Below are positions 34,167 through 42,572 of a stretch of DNA of 64,000 nt, one piece after another; within the stretch, counting starts at the first letter, position 1, and each line of letters starts with the position of its first letter. A program made the translations under genes and the position numbers. The stretch comes from Asanoa ishikariensis (GTDB lineage Bacteria > Actinomycetota > Actinomycetes > Mycobacteriales > Micromonosporaceae). The notes under the pieces are model-generated. The model saw only the letters and a program-made list of their open reading frames with translations. It was not told where the DNA came from and made no database searches. The stretch lies in assembly GCF_900107455.1 (NCBI RefSeq), contig NZ_FNQB01000001.1:496001-560000 (forward strand), read 5' to 3'.

Positions 34167-36734
34167 TCAGGCGGGCGGCGAGATGTAGACGCCCGCCAGG
34201 TCGATCACGAGGTCGACTTCGCGGGCGCTGCTGTTGTAGACCCGGAACTTGTTGTCGTGGAGGCCGACGGTGACCAGGTTGGCGATGGTCTCGTTGACGC
34301 CGAAGTTGAGGACCGAGGCAGTCGGGCGGGGCTGGCCGTCCGGGTAGACGGTCAGGTAGCCGGGCGAGAGAGTGCCCGTGACGGTCAGGTTGAGCACGGC
34401 GGCGGTGGTGGTGCAGCCGCGTCCGTCGCACTCGTCCGGCTCCACCCGGACGTCGCCGCTCATGCCGGGTCCGAGTTTCATGTACCCGGGCTTGCGACTG
34501 TCGAAGAGCCGCCGCGGCGAGAGTGGGACGAACGTGTCGGCCACGCCGGGCGCGAAGTAGCCGCTCAGGTCGGCGAGGACATGGACGGTGCCGCTGCCGC
34601 CGTACGCGAACGAGATCTTCCCGTCGACGACCGGGGCGATGACCATGTTGTTGGCCGTCTGTCCGCTGACGAAGTTGAGGTTGGAGGTCGTCGGGATCGC
34701 GCTGCCGGGCGGGAAGGCGGTCAGGTGGCCGCCGGCGGTGGGTTTGGTGACCGCGACGTTGAGCAGCACCGCGGTGGTGCCGGCCGGGATGCGGGGCGAG
34801 AGGTCGACCGTGACTCGCCCGTTCGGCCCGATCGGGGTGGTGCCGGGCACGCCGACCGCGGAACGCGTGTCGAGCACCCGGGCCGGTGTGCCGGAAGTCA
34901 GGCCGAGGCCGATGTTGGCGTAGTAACCGGCGAGGTCGGCCAGCACGTGCACGGTGCCCGCGCTGCCGTTGAGAATCCGCACTCGGCCGTTGACCACGGG
35001 AACGGTCACCAGGTTCGGGATCGTCTGGTTCGCCGCGAAGTTGATGTTCGACGCGACCGGCTCGTTCTCGTTGCTGGGATAGACCTTGAGGTAGCCGTTG
35101 GTGGTCGGGTTGGTCACGGTCACGTTGAGCACGACCGCGCTGCTCTTGGCCGCCGGACCCGGCAGCACGAGGTCGATTGCCTCGCGCGGTGCCAACGGCG
35201 TCGTGCGGGTGGTGCCGATCGCGGCCTTGGTGCTGAGCACCCGTCCCGGGGTGACCGCGTTGAACGCGGCGCCCAGCATCACGCACGGATTTTCGCTTTG
35301 GGTCGGAGCCGCGCTGCGGAAACCGTTGGTGCTGGCCATGACATTGACGCAGGCAAGGCCGGCGCGACTGAACGTGATGCGGGCCGTGCCGGTGCGGTTG
35401 ACGATCGTCGGTTGACCCTCGGCCTGGAAGGCGAAGGAGCCGACCGGGCCGTCCAGCGTCCAGTTATGGCGGGCCGTGACCGTCGTGCTCGTCTCGAGAG
35501 CACCGCCGCCGCGTACGCGGGACAGTGTGGTGGTGTAGGTCGGGGTGGGTACGAGCTCGACTGCGCCGCGGTCGACGAACCCACCGCCGGTGTTGGTGGT
35601 GTCCGGCTTGTCGGCGTGGGCGTTTCCGCGCAGGTCCGTCGCCGGCCGGCCAGGTGCGTCCACCCACGCCGAGTCGATCGCGGGCCCGTTGATCGCCGGG
35701 GTCCACCCGATGTCGCCGCTCTCGGGATTGCTCAGCAGTTGCGCGTCCGCGCCGATGTCGTGTGCGCCCTGCCCGCTGGCCGCGTTGAACTCGGCCGGGC
35801 TCGCGTAGGCCGTGCCACCCCAGGAGTAGGACGGCGCACCAGCCACCGGGTTCACCACGTTGTAGTCGAGGTGGCTGTCGGCCAAGGCCGCGCCGTCGAC
35901 GGAGACCGGCGGCAGTTTCGAGAGCTCCGGAACCGGAAAGACGAAGCACGGCTGGGAGCCGACGGCGGCCGTCCGCACGATCGAGTTATAGAGGCCGAAG
36001 CCCGAGGATGCTCCGGTGATTCGGACGCCCGCGAAGCATTCGGTGACGATCGTGTTGTTCGTGATCGTGGTCCGGGGAGCGTCGGTCACCGAGATCGCCG
36101 CGATGTCGGAACTGGCGCGTGGGCTCATCAGGTGCACGCTGTTGCCCACCAACATGGTGTCGCTGCTCCCGGCACCGACCGCGACGAACGACCCCGTCAC
36201 AGCCGAGCCTGCCGTGTCGCTGACAGTTACCCGACGGGAGTCACCCGTGATGTCGATGCCGGTCGCCAGGACGGTGTAGACCCAGCCGTTGGTGACGGTT
36301 ATGTCGGTCGAGTTCTCGATCTGAATGGCCGGGGTGCGTAGCGCCGTTACGTCGATCCCGTCGATCACGACGTCGTGCACCCCGGACAGGACGAACGGCG
36401 TCTTGTCCTGGCGGTTGGTCAGCTTGGTGCTGCCGCCGGGGCCGCGGTATCCCTTGACAGTGACCGGTTTGCCCGGCTCCCCGGACGGCAGGACGATCGA
36501 GACCGATTCCCGGTAGTCGCCGGCGGAGACCAGGATGGTCTGACCAGGCTGGACGACTCCGGAGGCCGCCGAGATCGAGCAGTACGGAGCCTGCTCGGAG
36601 CCGTCGCCGCCGCTGCCACAGGCAGTGGAGACGTAGATGTTGGCTGGTGGTTCGGCTGCTGCCGCGGCGCCGGCCGGAAGACCGGCGGCTACGAGCAGGC
36701 TGACAGTGAGCAGCGTTGTGCCGCGCATTCGCAT
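34167..36734 (-). CDS. Secreted beta-helix protein with three RVLDTR-type modules (paralogue D)
   Basis: The protein has 855 residues from ATG 36734 with GGGGGA six bases upstream (a TTG one codon earlier is less likely). Sec signal LLTVSLLVAAGLPAGAAAAAE; beta-helix (VVIDGIDVTALRTPAIQIENS, RRVTVSDTAGS, TTITNNTIVTECF); DLRGNAHADKPDTTNTGGGFVDRGAVEL closure; bridge domain; three modules ending RVYNSSAREVDLVIDLAGVYIS. It is first in the array and starts only 50 bases after the LacI gene on the same strand, so it may be read through from the regulator's transcript. Function unknown. Confidence 0.8.
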   Translation of the reverse strand: MRMRGTTLLTVSLLVAAGLPAGAAAAAEPPANIYVSTACGSGGDGSEQAPYCSISAASGVVQPGQTILVSAGDYRESVSIVLPSGEPGKPVTVKGYRGPGGSTKLTNRQDKTPFVLSGVHDVVIDGIDVTALRTPAIQIENSTDITVTNGWVYTVLATGIDITGDSRRVTVSDTAGSAVTGSFVAVGAGSSDTMLVGNSVHLMSPRASSDIAAISVTDAPRTTITNNTIVTECFAGVRITGASSGFGLYNSIVRTAAVGSQPCFVFPVPELSKLPPVSVDGAALADSHLDYNVVNPVAGAPSYSWGGTAYASPAEFNAASGQGAHDIGADAQLLSNPESGDIGWTPAINGPAIDSAWVDAPGRPATDLRGNAHADKPDTTNTGGGFVDRGAVELVPTPTYTTTLSRVRGGGALETSTTVTARHNWTLDGPVGSFAFQAEGQPTIVNRTGTARITFSRAGLACVNVMASTNGFRSAAPTQSENPCVMLGAAFNAVTPGRVLSTKAAIGTTRTTPLAPREAIDLVLPGPAAKSSAVVLNVTVTNPTTNGYLKVYPSNENEPVASNINFAANQTIPNLVTVPVVNGRVRILNGSAGTVHVLADLAGYYANIGLGLTSGTPARVLDTRSAVGVPGTTPIGPNGRVTVDLSPRIPAGTTAVLLNVAVTKPTAGGHLTAFPPGSAIPTTSNLNFVSGQTANNMVIAPVVDGKISFAYGGSGTVHVLADLSGYFAPGVADTFVPLSPRRLFDSRKPGYMKLGPGMSGDVRVEPDECDGRGCTTTAAVLNLTVTGTLSPGYLTVYPDGQPRPTASVLNFGVNETIANLVTVGLHDNKFRVYNSSAREVDLVIDLAGVYISPPA

Positions 36735-36784
36735 CAAGCTTCCCCCGCTTCTTGCGATTCGGGGGGAGAGCCTAGTCGGATGAT

Positions 36785-37819
36785 CTATGAGTTCGCATTG
36801 GCCGATTGCCTGATGCCCGTGCTCGCGCGGGACACCAGCACCGGGGTCACTCGCGGATAGACAGGCGTCTCGACGGGGGAGTCGAGCAGGTCGAGGAGCA
36901 TCGCCAGGCAGCGCCGGCCGACCTCGTCGAAGTCTTGGCGGATCGTGGTGAGCGGCGGCGACATGAACTCCGCTTCGGGGATGTCGTCGAACCCGACCAC
37001 GCTGACGCTGTCGGGCACGCGGACGCCGCGCTCGTGGAAAGCGCGTAGCAGTCCCAACGCCTGTTGGTCGTTGGCACAGAACACCGCCGTCACCCGTGGG
37101 TCGCCGGCCAGGCGCAGGCCGGCCTGGTAGCCGGAACGGGCACTCCAGTCGCCGTCGATCACGGGCGGTACGGACCGGCCGGCCGCCTCCAGTGTGGATC
37201 GCCAGGCGCCTTCGCGATCCCTTGCCTCGAGCCAGTTCTGCGGCCCGCGGACGTGCCAGACCGTTTCGTGGCCCAGCTCCAGCAGGTGGCGCACGGCGAG
37301 CTCGGCGCCGGCGACCTGGTCGACCGAGATGGCCGGCAGCCCACCGCTCGCACCCGCCTCGACCACCACCGCGGGGATGCCCATCGGCAGGCTGCGCAAC
37401 GCAGCCGCGGTATTGGTGAACGGCGCGATGATGACGACTCCCGCCACCGACTGCTCGGCCAGCGCGCTCAGTGCGTCGCTGACGCCGTCGTGGTCGAGCT
37501 GTTCGAGCGTGACGATGCTGACGCCGTAGCCGGCGGCACGGGCCGCGCGCTCGACGCCGAGCAGGGTCGCAGCAGGTCCATAGAGGATCGTGTCGAAGCT
37601 GACCACGCCGAGCACTCGGGAACGCCGGCCGGCGAGGCCGCGGGCCAGCGCGTTGGGGCGGTAGTTGAGCTGGCGCACGGCGGTCAGCACGCGTTCGCGG
37701 GTCTCGTCGCGGACGCTCGGATGTCCATTGAGCACGCGCGAGACGGTCTGGTGTGAGACGCCAGCTAGCCGCGCGACGTCGATCATCACCGCCGGTCGTG
37801 GCGGAGACGGCTGATCCAT
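36785..37819 (-). CDS. LacI-family repressor of the arabinose operon (AraR-like role)
   Basis: The protein has 344 residues from ATG 37819 with GAGGAG upstream. DNA-binding head: VMIDVARLAGVSHQTVSRVLNGHPSVRDETRERV with hinge YRPNALARGL. The effector domain reads VLGVVSFDTILYGP, VFCANDQQALGLL and VSVVGFDDIPEAEFMSPPLTTIRQDF. It diverges from the transporter/araBA operon, and the gap contains two GAACGCTAACA operators, one on the promoter. Arabinose or a phosphorylated intermediate is the likely inducer (inference). It lies on the same strand as, and immediately before, the beta-helix array. Confidence 0.9.
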   Translation of the reverse strand: MDQPSPPRPAVMIDVARLAGVSHQTVSRVLNGHPSVRDETRERVLTAVRQLNYRPNALARGLAGRRSRVLGVVSFDTILYGPAATLLGVERAARAAGYGVSIVTLEQLDHDGVSDALSALAEQSVAGVVIIAPFTNTAAALRSLPMGIPAVVVEAGASGGLPAISVDQVAGAELAVRHLLELGHETVWHVRGPQNWLEARDREGAWRSTLEAAGRSVPPVIDGDWSARSGYQAGLRLAGDPRVTAVFCANDQQALGLLRAFHERGVRVPDSVSVVGFDDIPEAEFMSPPLTTIRQDFDEVGRRCLAMLLDLLDSPVETPVYPRVTPVLVSRASTGIRQSANANS

Positions 37820-37869
37820 GGCAACTCCTCGGCCGACACTCTACCGGCCTTGTCGATCATAACCGCGCT

Positions 37870-37932
37870 GTGAACGCTAACAATCGTCCCTTCGGAGCTA
37901 TTGACGTCGATTATGAGAACGCTAACATTCTC
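37870..37932 (+). promoter_or_regulatory. Arabinose operon promoter with two LacI operators
   Basis: TTGACG (37901-37906) and TAACAT (37923-37928), 16 bases apart, form a good sigma-70-type promoter. The palindrome GAGAACGCTAACATTCTC (37915-37932; 14 of 18 positions symmetric) covers the -10 box. A second copy, GTGAACGCTAACAATCGT (37870-37887), lies exactly 45 bases upstream. Two sites in the same orientation suggest repression with possible looping by the divergent LacI protein. Confidence 0.75.
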
Positions 37933-37970
37933 GCAACACGCGAGCCATCGATGTTCGTGAGGAGGAAGCC

Positions 37971-38969
37971 GTGCTCAGGAAATTGTCCGCGGTGGTGCTC
38001 GGTGGCGTGCTCGTCGCCGCCACACTGGCCGCCTGCGGTGGCGAGGGATCGGGTACTAGCGGCGGCGGCGCGGCCGCCGGCAAGGATGACGGCAAGATCA
38101 CGATGGGCTTCTCGCAGGTCGGCGCCGAAAGTGGATGGCGGACGGCCAACACGAAGTCGGTCCAGGAATCCGCGAAGGAGGCCGGGATCGAGCTCAAGTT
38201 CTCCGACGCACAGCAGAAACAGGAGAACCAGATCAAGGCGATCCGCACCTTCATCTCGCAGAAGGTCGACATCATCGCCTTCTCGCCCGTGGTGGAGTCC
38301 GGATGGGACACCGTTCTGAAAGAGGCCAAGGACGCCGGCATCCCGGTGATCCTGACCGACCGAGCGGTCGACTCGCCCGATAAGACGCTCTACAAGACGT
38401 TCATCGGCTCGGACTTCGTCGTGGAAGGCACCAAGGCCGGCGAGTGGGTCAAGAAGGAGTTCGCCAGCGCGGCCGGCCCGGTCAACATGGTCGAGCTCCA
38501 GGGCAACACCGGTGCTGCCCCGGCCATCGACCGCAAGGAGGGCTTCGCTTCGGTGCTCGGCTCCGACGCGAAGTTCAAGATGCTCGCCTCCCAGCCCGGC
38601 GACTTCACCCGGGTCAAGGGCAAGGAGGTCATGGAGGCGTTCCTGCGCGCCAACAAGGACATCGACCTGCTGTACGCGCACAACGACGACATGGGTCTCG
38701 GCGCGATCGAGGCGATCGAGGCGGCCGGCAAGAAGCCGGGCGTCGACATCAAGATCGTGACGGTCGACGCGGTCAAGGACGGCATGCAGGCGCTGGCCGA
38801 CGGGAAAATCAACTTCATCGTTGAGTGCAGCCCGCTCCTTGGCCCACAGTTGATGGAGTTGGCGAAAAAGGTGGTCGCCGGCGAGACGGTGCCCGAGCGG
38901 GTGCTGACCGAGGAGACCACGTTCACCCAGGAGCAGGCCAAGGCTGCCCTGCCCGAACGCAAGTACTGA
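37971..38969 (+). CDS. YtfQ-like sugar ABC solute-binding lipoprotein
   Basis: The protein has 332 residues from GTG 37971 with GAGGAGG upstream. Lipoprotein signal with lipidated Cys22 (TLAAC). The family-2 (ribose/galactofuranose-type) binding fold matches YtfQ: ITMGFSQVGAESGWRTANTKSVQESAKE, QENQIKAIRTFISQKVDIIAFSPVVESGWD, AGIPVILTDRAVD, DLLYAHNDDMGLGAIEAIE. E. coli YtfQ binds the furanose form of galactose. With araB and araA in the same operon, L-arabinofuranose is the likely ligand here. A hairpin follows the gene. Confidence 0.9.
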   Translation: MLRKLSAVVLGGVLVAATLAACGGEGSGTSGGGAAAGKDDGKITMGFSQVGAESGWRTANTKSVQESAKEAGIELKFSDAQQKQENQIKAIRTFISQKVDIIAFSPVVESGWDTVLKEAKDAGIPVILTDRAVDSPDKTLYKTFIGSDFVVEGTKAGEWVKKEFASAAGPVNMVELQGNTGAAPAIDRKEGFASVLGSDAKFKMLASQPGDFTRVKGKEVMEAFLRANKDIDLLYAHNDDMGLGAIEAIEAAGKKPGVDIKIVTVDAVKDGMQALADGKINFIVECSPLLGPQLMELAKKVVAGETVPERVLTEETTFTQEQAKAALPERKY

Positions 38970-38979
38970 GTGTCAGACG

Positions 38980-39006
38980 GCGGCCCCGGTTCGCGCCGGG
39001 GCCGCC
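38980..39006 (+). terminator. Intra-operon hairpin after the YtfQ-like gene
   Basis: GGCGGCCCCGG (38980-38990) pairs with CCGGGCCGCC (38997-39006) with one bulged C and a 6-base loop. It lies between the binding-protein and ATPase genes, matching the arrangement at 13163-13190, and probably stabilises the upstream message. Confidence 0.55.
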
Positions 39007-39031
39007 CCTTCCGCCACAGGGAGAGCACACT

Positions 39032-40558
39032 ATGCCCGAGAGCGAGCCGCTGCTTGTCATGCGCGGCATCGGCAAGCGGTTCCCCGGCGTCGTCGCGCTT
39101 GACGGCGTCGACCTGCGGTTGTTCCCGGGCGAGGTGCACGCCCTGATGGGCGAGAACGGCGCGGGCAAGTCGACCCTGATCAAGGTGCTCACCGGCGCCT
39201 ACCACCACGACCAGGGTGACATCAGCCTCGCCGGTGAGTCGGTCGCCTTCGCCGGGCCGCACCAGGCGCGGCAGGCCGGCATCAGCACCGTCTACCAGGA
39301 GATCAACCTCTGCCCCAACCTGTCCGTCGCGGAGAACGTGCTGATCGGGCGCGCACCGACCCGGTTCGGTCGCATCCGTTGGTCGGCCGTGCGGCGCCGG
39401 GCCGAGGAGTTGCTCGACCGGTTGCACTTGAACATCGACGTCGGCTCTGACCTCGGCACTCACTCGATCGCCGTACAGCAGATGGTCGCCATCGCTCGTG
39501 CCCTTGACGTCGACGCCAAGGTGTTGGTGCTCGACGAGCCCACGTCGAGCCTCGACGCGTCCGAGGTCGACCAGCTCTTCCGGGTCATGCGCGGGCTCAA
39601 GGAAGAAGGCATCGCGGTCCTGTTCGTGACGCACTTCCTCGACCAGGTCTACGAGATCGCCGACCGGATGACCGTGCTGCGCAATGGGCGCCGGGTCGGC
39701 GAATACCGCACCGCCGAACTGAGCCAGCTCGACCTGGTCGCGGCGATGATCGGCAAGGACCTCGCCGTTCTCGAAGACATCGAGGAGGCGCCCCGCCGCG
39801 AGGTGGCCGTGCTGGAGCGGGGCACCCCGGTGGTCAGCGCCGACGGGCTCGGCCGCGCCGGCGCGATCGCACCGTTCTCACTCGCCATCCACAAGGGAGA
39901 GGTCGTCGGGCTCGCCGGGCTGCTCGGCTCCGGTCGCACCGAGGTCGCGCGGCTGCTGTTCGGCGCCGACCGGGCCGACCAGGGCCAGATCGCGGTCGAC
40001 GGCGAGCCGGTCGCGCTTCGCGGACCGCAGTCGGCGATGCGGCAGAAGATCGCCTACTGTCCGGAGAACCGGCGCACCGACGGACTGGTCGAAGAGCTGA
40101 CGGTGCGCGAGAACATCATCCTGGCGTTGCAGGCCGACCGCGGCTGGGCGCGCCCAGTGCCCAGGGGCAAGCAGGACGAGCTGGTGGCCCGCTATGTGCG
40201 CGCGCTCGACATCCGTCCGGCTGACCCGGAGATTCCCGTGCGCAACCTCAGCGGCGGCAATCAGCAGAAGGTGCTGCTGGCCCGCTGGCTGATCACCGAA
40301 CCGAAGCTGATGATCCTCGACGAGCCCACCCGCGGCATCGACGTCGGCGCCAAGGCGGAGATCCAGAAGCTGGTGGTCGAGCTGTCCGACGGTGGCATGG
40401 CGGTGCTGTTCATCTCCGCCGAGCTCGAAGAGGTGCTGCGGCTCAGCCACAAGGTCGCCGTGCTGCGCGATCGCAAGCTGGTCGCCGAGCTCGACAACAC
40501 CGACGGGCTAGACACCGACCGGGTCATGGCGGCCATCGCGAGTGGAGGCGTGGCATGA
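39032..40558 (+). CDS. Sugar ABC transporter ATPase with two nucleotide-binding domains (YtfR/AraG type)
   Basis: The protein has 508 residues from ATG 39032. The first ABC domain has Walker A GENGAGKST and Walker B VLVLDEPTSSLD. The second has a degenerate Walker A (GLLGSGRTE), signature LSGGNQQKV and Walker B MILDEPTRGID. Such double-domain ATPases with one weakened site are usual for ribose/arabinose/furanose (CUT2) importers. It follows the YtfQ-like lipoprotein and overlaps the first permease by 4 bases (ATGA). Confidence 0.93.
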   Translation: MPESEPLLVMRGIGKRFPGVVALDGVDLRLFPGEVHALMGENGAGKSTLIKVLTGAYHHDQGDISLAGESVAFAGPHQARQAGISTVYQEINLCPNLSVAENVLIGRAPTRFGRIRWSAVRRRAEELLDRLHLNIDVGSDLGTHSIAVQQMVAIARALDVDAKVLVLDEPTSSLDASEVDQLFRVMRGLKEEGIAVLFVTHFLDQVYEIADRMTVLRNGRRVGEYRTAELSQLDLVAAMIGKDLAVLEDIEEAPRREVAVLERGTPVVSADGLGRAGAIAPFSLAIHKGEVVGLAGLLGSGRTEVARLLFGADRADQGQIAVDGEPVALRGPQSAMRQKIAYCPENRRTDGLVEELTVRENIILALQADRGWARPVPRGKQDELVARYVRALDIRPADPEIPVRNLSGGNQQKVLLARWLITEPKLMILDEPTRGIDVGAKAEIQKLVVELSDGGMAVLFISAELEEVLRLSHKVAVLRDRKLVAELDNTDGLDTDRVMAAIASGGVA

Positions 40559-41562
40559 GCGTCGTGCGGCACCGGCTCTTCTGGCCAGTTGCGATGCTGG
40601 TCGCGCTGCTGCTCAGCAACCTGTTCTTCACGTCGGGGTTCTTCTCCATCGAAGTCCGCGACGGGCACCTGTTCGGCAGCGTGATCGACATCCTCCGGCA
40701 GGGCGCGCCGTTGATGCTGGTCGCGCTCGGCATGACGCTGGTCATCGCGACGGGCGGGATCGACCTGTCGGTCGGCGCCGTCGTGGCGATCTCGGGTGCG
40801 ATGGCTTGTCAGCAGATTGCCGGCCTCGACGACCAGGGCGCGGTCGGCGGCGTCCTGGTCGCCGTGGCGCTCGCGCTGGTGCTCAGTGGCGGGCTCGGTG
40901 CGTGGAACGGCTTCCTGGTCTCCGTGGTCGGCATTCAGCCGATCATCGCGACGCTGATCCTGATGGTCGCGGGCCGAGGCGTCGCGCAGGTGATCACCGA
41001 CGGCCAGATCGTCAACGTCAACTCTCCGCCGTACAAGACGATCGCGACGGGTTTCCTGTTCGGCATCCCGGTGCCAGTGATCATCGCCGCCGGGGTTGTC
41101 GCGCTCGTCGCCGTGGTCACCCGCCGCAGTGCGTTCGGGATGCTGCTCGAGTCGGTCGGCGGCAACGCGGGCGCGAGCCGGCTGGCCGGCATCAGGTCCC
41201 GGCGGTTGATCATCATCGCGTACGTCGTCTGCGCGGTATGTGCCGGCGTAGCCGGTCTGATGGTCAGCTCGACGGTGTCCAGCGCCGACGGAAACAACAA
41301 CGGGCTGCTGATCGAGCTCGACGCCATCCTCGCGGTGGTGATCGGCGGGACCTCGCTGCTCGGCGGCCGGTTCTCCATCGCCGGCACGGTGATCGGCGCG
41401 CTGCTGATCAAAACGCTCGACACGACGGTCTACACGATCGGCATCCCACCCGAAGTGGCCCTGCTCTTCAAGGCGGTGGTCGTGGTGATCCTCTGCCTCG
41501 TGCAGTCACCCGCCTTCCGCGCCAAGATTGCCCGGCGCCAGCCCGCGGAGGTGGCGGCATGA
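40555..41562 (+). CDS. CUT2 sugar permease, YtfT-like
   Basis: The protein has 335 residues from ATG 40555. It has the BPD_transp_2 permease pattern with 8-10 membrane helices (GAPLMLVALGMTLVIATGGIDLSVGAVVAISGAM, GIQPIIATLILMVAGRGVAQ, GLLIELDAILAVVIGGTSLLGGRFSIAGTVIGALLI). It is joined by ATGA overlaps to the ATPase gene before and the second permease after, and forms the membrane channel with the latter. Confidence 0.92.
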   Translation: MSVVRHRLFWPVAMLVALLLSNLFFTSGFFSIEVRDGHLFGSVIDILRQGAPLMLVALGMTLVIATGGIDLSVGAVVAISGAMACQQIAGLDDQGAVGGVLVAVALALVLSGGLGAWNGFLVSVVGIQPIIATLILMVAGRGVAQVITDGQIVNVNSPPYKTIATGFLFGIPVPVIIAAGVVALVAVVTRRSAFGMLLESVGGNAGASRLAGIRSRRLIIIAYVVCAVCAGVAGLMVSSTVSSADGNNNGLLIELDAILAVVIGGTSLLGGRFSIAGTVIGALLIKTLDTTVYTIGIPPEVALLFKAVVVVILCLVQSPAFRAKIARRQPAEVAA

Positions 41563-42563
41563 TCGATATGAAGAGTCGCCCTGAGCAGACGGTTGCCGAA
41601 CGTTTGCGGGTGATCCCGGTTCGGCAGAAATATTTGCCGGTCACCGCCACCGCCGTGCTCCTCGCGCTCATGTACGGCCTCGGCGTGATCAATTATCCAG
41701 GGTTCTCCGACACCCAGATCGTGCTCAACGTCTTCATCGACAACGCGTTCCTGCTCGTGGTCGCGGTCGGCATGACGTTCGTGATCCTGACCGGCGGCAT
41801 CGACCTGTCGGTCGGCTCGGTGGTGGCGCTCACCACGATGGTCGTCGCGTTGCTGCTGGAAAACGGTTGGCCGGCCGCCGTCGTGCTGCCCGTCGCGCTG
41901 CTGATGGGCGCGACGATCGGGTTCCTGATGGGCCTGATGATCCATTACTTCGACGTGCAGCCGTTCATCGCGACGCTCGCCGGGATGTTCCTCGCGCGCG
42001 GGCTCTGTTACGTGATCAGCACGGACTCGATCTCGATCGACAACCCGTTCTGGGTATCGGTCGCGAACGCCCAACTCTGGTTCGGCGGCTTCTTCATCAC
42101 CATCAGCGTGCTGATCGCGCTCGCGGTCGTGTTGATCGCCGCGTACGTGCTGGCGTACACGACCTTCGGCCGCGACGTCTACGCGGTGGGCGGCAACCCG
42201 CAGTCGGCGATGCTGATGGGCCTGCGCGTCGGCCGCACCCGCATCGCGGTCTACACGATCAGCGGGCTGTGCTCGGCGCTCGGCGGCGTGGTGCTCAGCT
42301 TCTACATGCTCTCGGGCTACGGGCTGCACGCCTCGGGCATGGAACTCGACGCCATCGCCGCGGTGGTGATCGGCGGGACGCTGCTCACCGGTGGCTCCGG
42401 CTATCTGTTCGGCACCGTGCTCGGCGTGCTGGTGCTCGGCCTGATCCAGACGATCATCACGTTCCAGGGCGACCTCAGCTCCTGGTGGACAAAGATCTTC
42501 ATCGGCCTGTTCCTCTTCGTCTTCATCGTCCTGCAGCGCGCCGTCACCCGGCGCCGTCGATAG
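41559..42563 (+). CDS. CUT2 sugar permease, YjfF-like
   Basis: The protein has 334 residues from ATG 41559 (ATGA overlap with the previous stop). BPD_transp_2 permease: FLLVVAVGMTFVILTGGIDLSVGSVVALTTMVVALL, VQPFIATLAGMFLARGLCYVIS, GMELDAIAAVVIGGTLLTGGSGYLFGTVLGVL. Two different permeases with one double ATPase and one lipoprotein reproduce the ytfQ-ytfR-ytfT-yjfF order of the E. coli galactofuranose importer. Confidence 0.92.
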   Translation: MIDMKSRPEQTVAERLRVIPVRQKYLPVTATAVLLALMYGLGVINYPGFSDTQIVLNVFIDNAFLLVVAVGMTFVILTGGIDLSVGSVVALTTMVVALLLENGWPAAVVLPVALLMGATIGFLMGLMIHYFDVQPFIATLAGMFLARGLCYVISTDSISIDNPFWVSVANAQLWFGGFFITISVLIALAVVLIAAYVLAYTTFGRDVYAVGGNPQSAMLMGLRVGRTRIAVYTISGLCSALGGVVLSFYMLSGYGLHASGMELDAIAAVVIGGTLLTGGSGYLFGTVLGVLVLGLIQTIITFQGDLSSWWTKIFIGLFLFVFIVLQRAVTRRRR

Positions 42564-42572
42564 GGGGTGGCC

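Larger units (their letters stand above)
26267..36734 (-). repeat. Tandem array of four paralogous genes of about 2.6 kb
   Basis: Four same-strand genes encode 851, 860, 857 and 855 residues with the same domain order and many near-identical DNA runs. For example, the stretch ending GGTCGGGTTGGTCACGGTCA recurs near 27195, 29838, 32420 and 35103, at spacings of about 2.6 kb. The repeat unit is a whole gene, usually with its 3' hairpin. The strongest conservation is in the C-terminal modules, while the N-terminal beta-helices differ more. Confidence 0.85.

Noticed and set aside
26267-36734. The 2.6-kb direct repeats as insertion sequences or a CRISPR-like array
   Set aside because: The units are complete secreted-protein genes without transposase, inverted ends or spacer structure.
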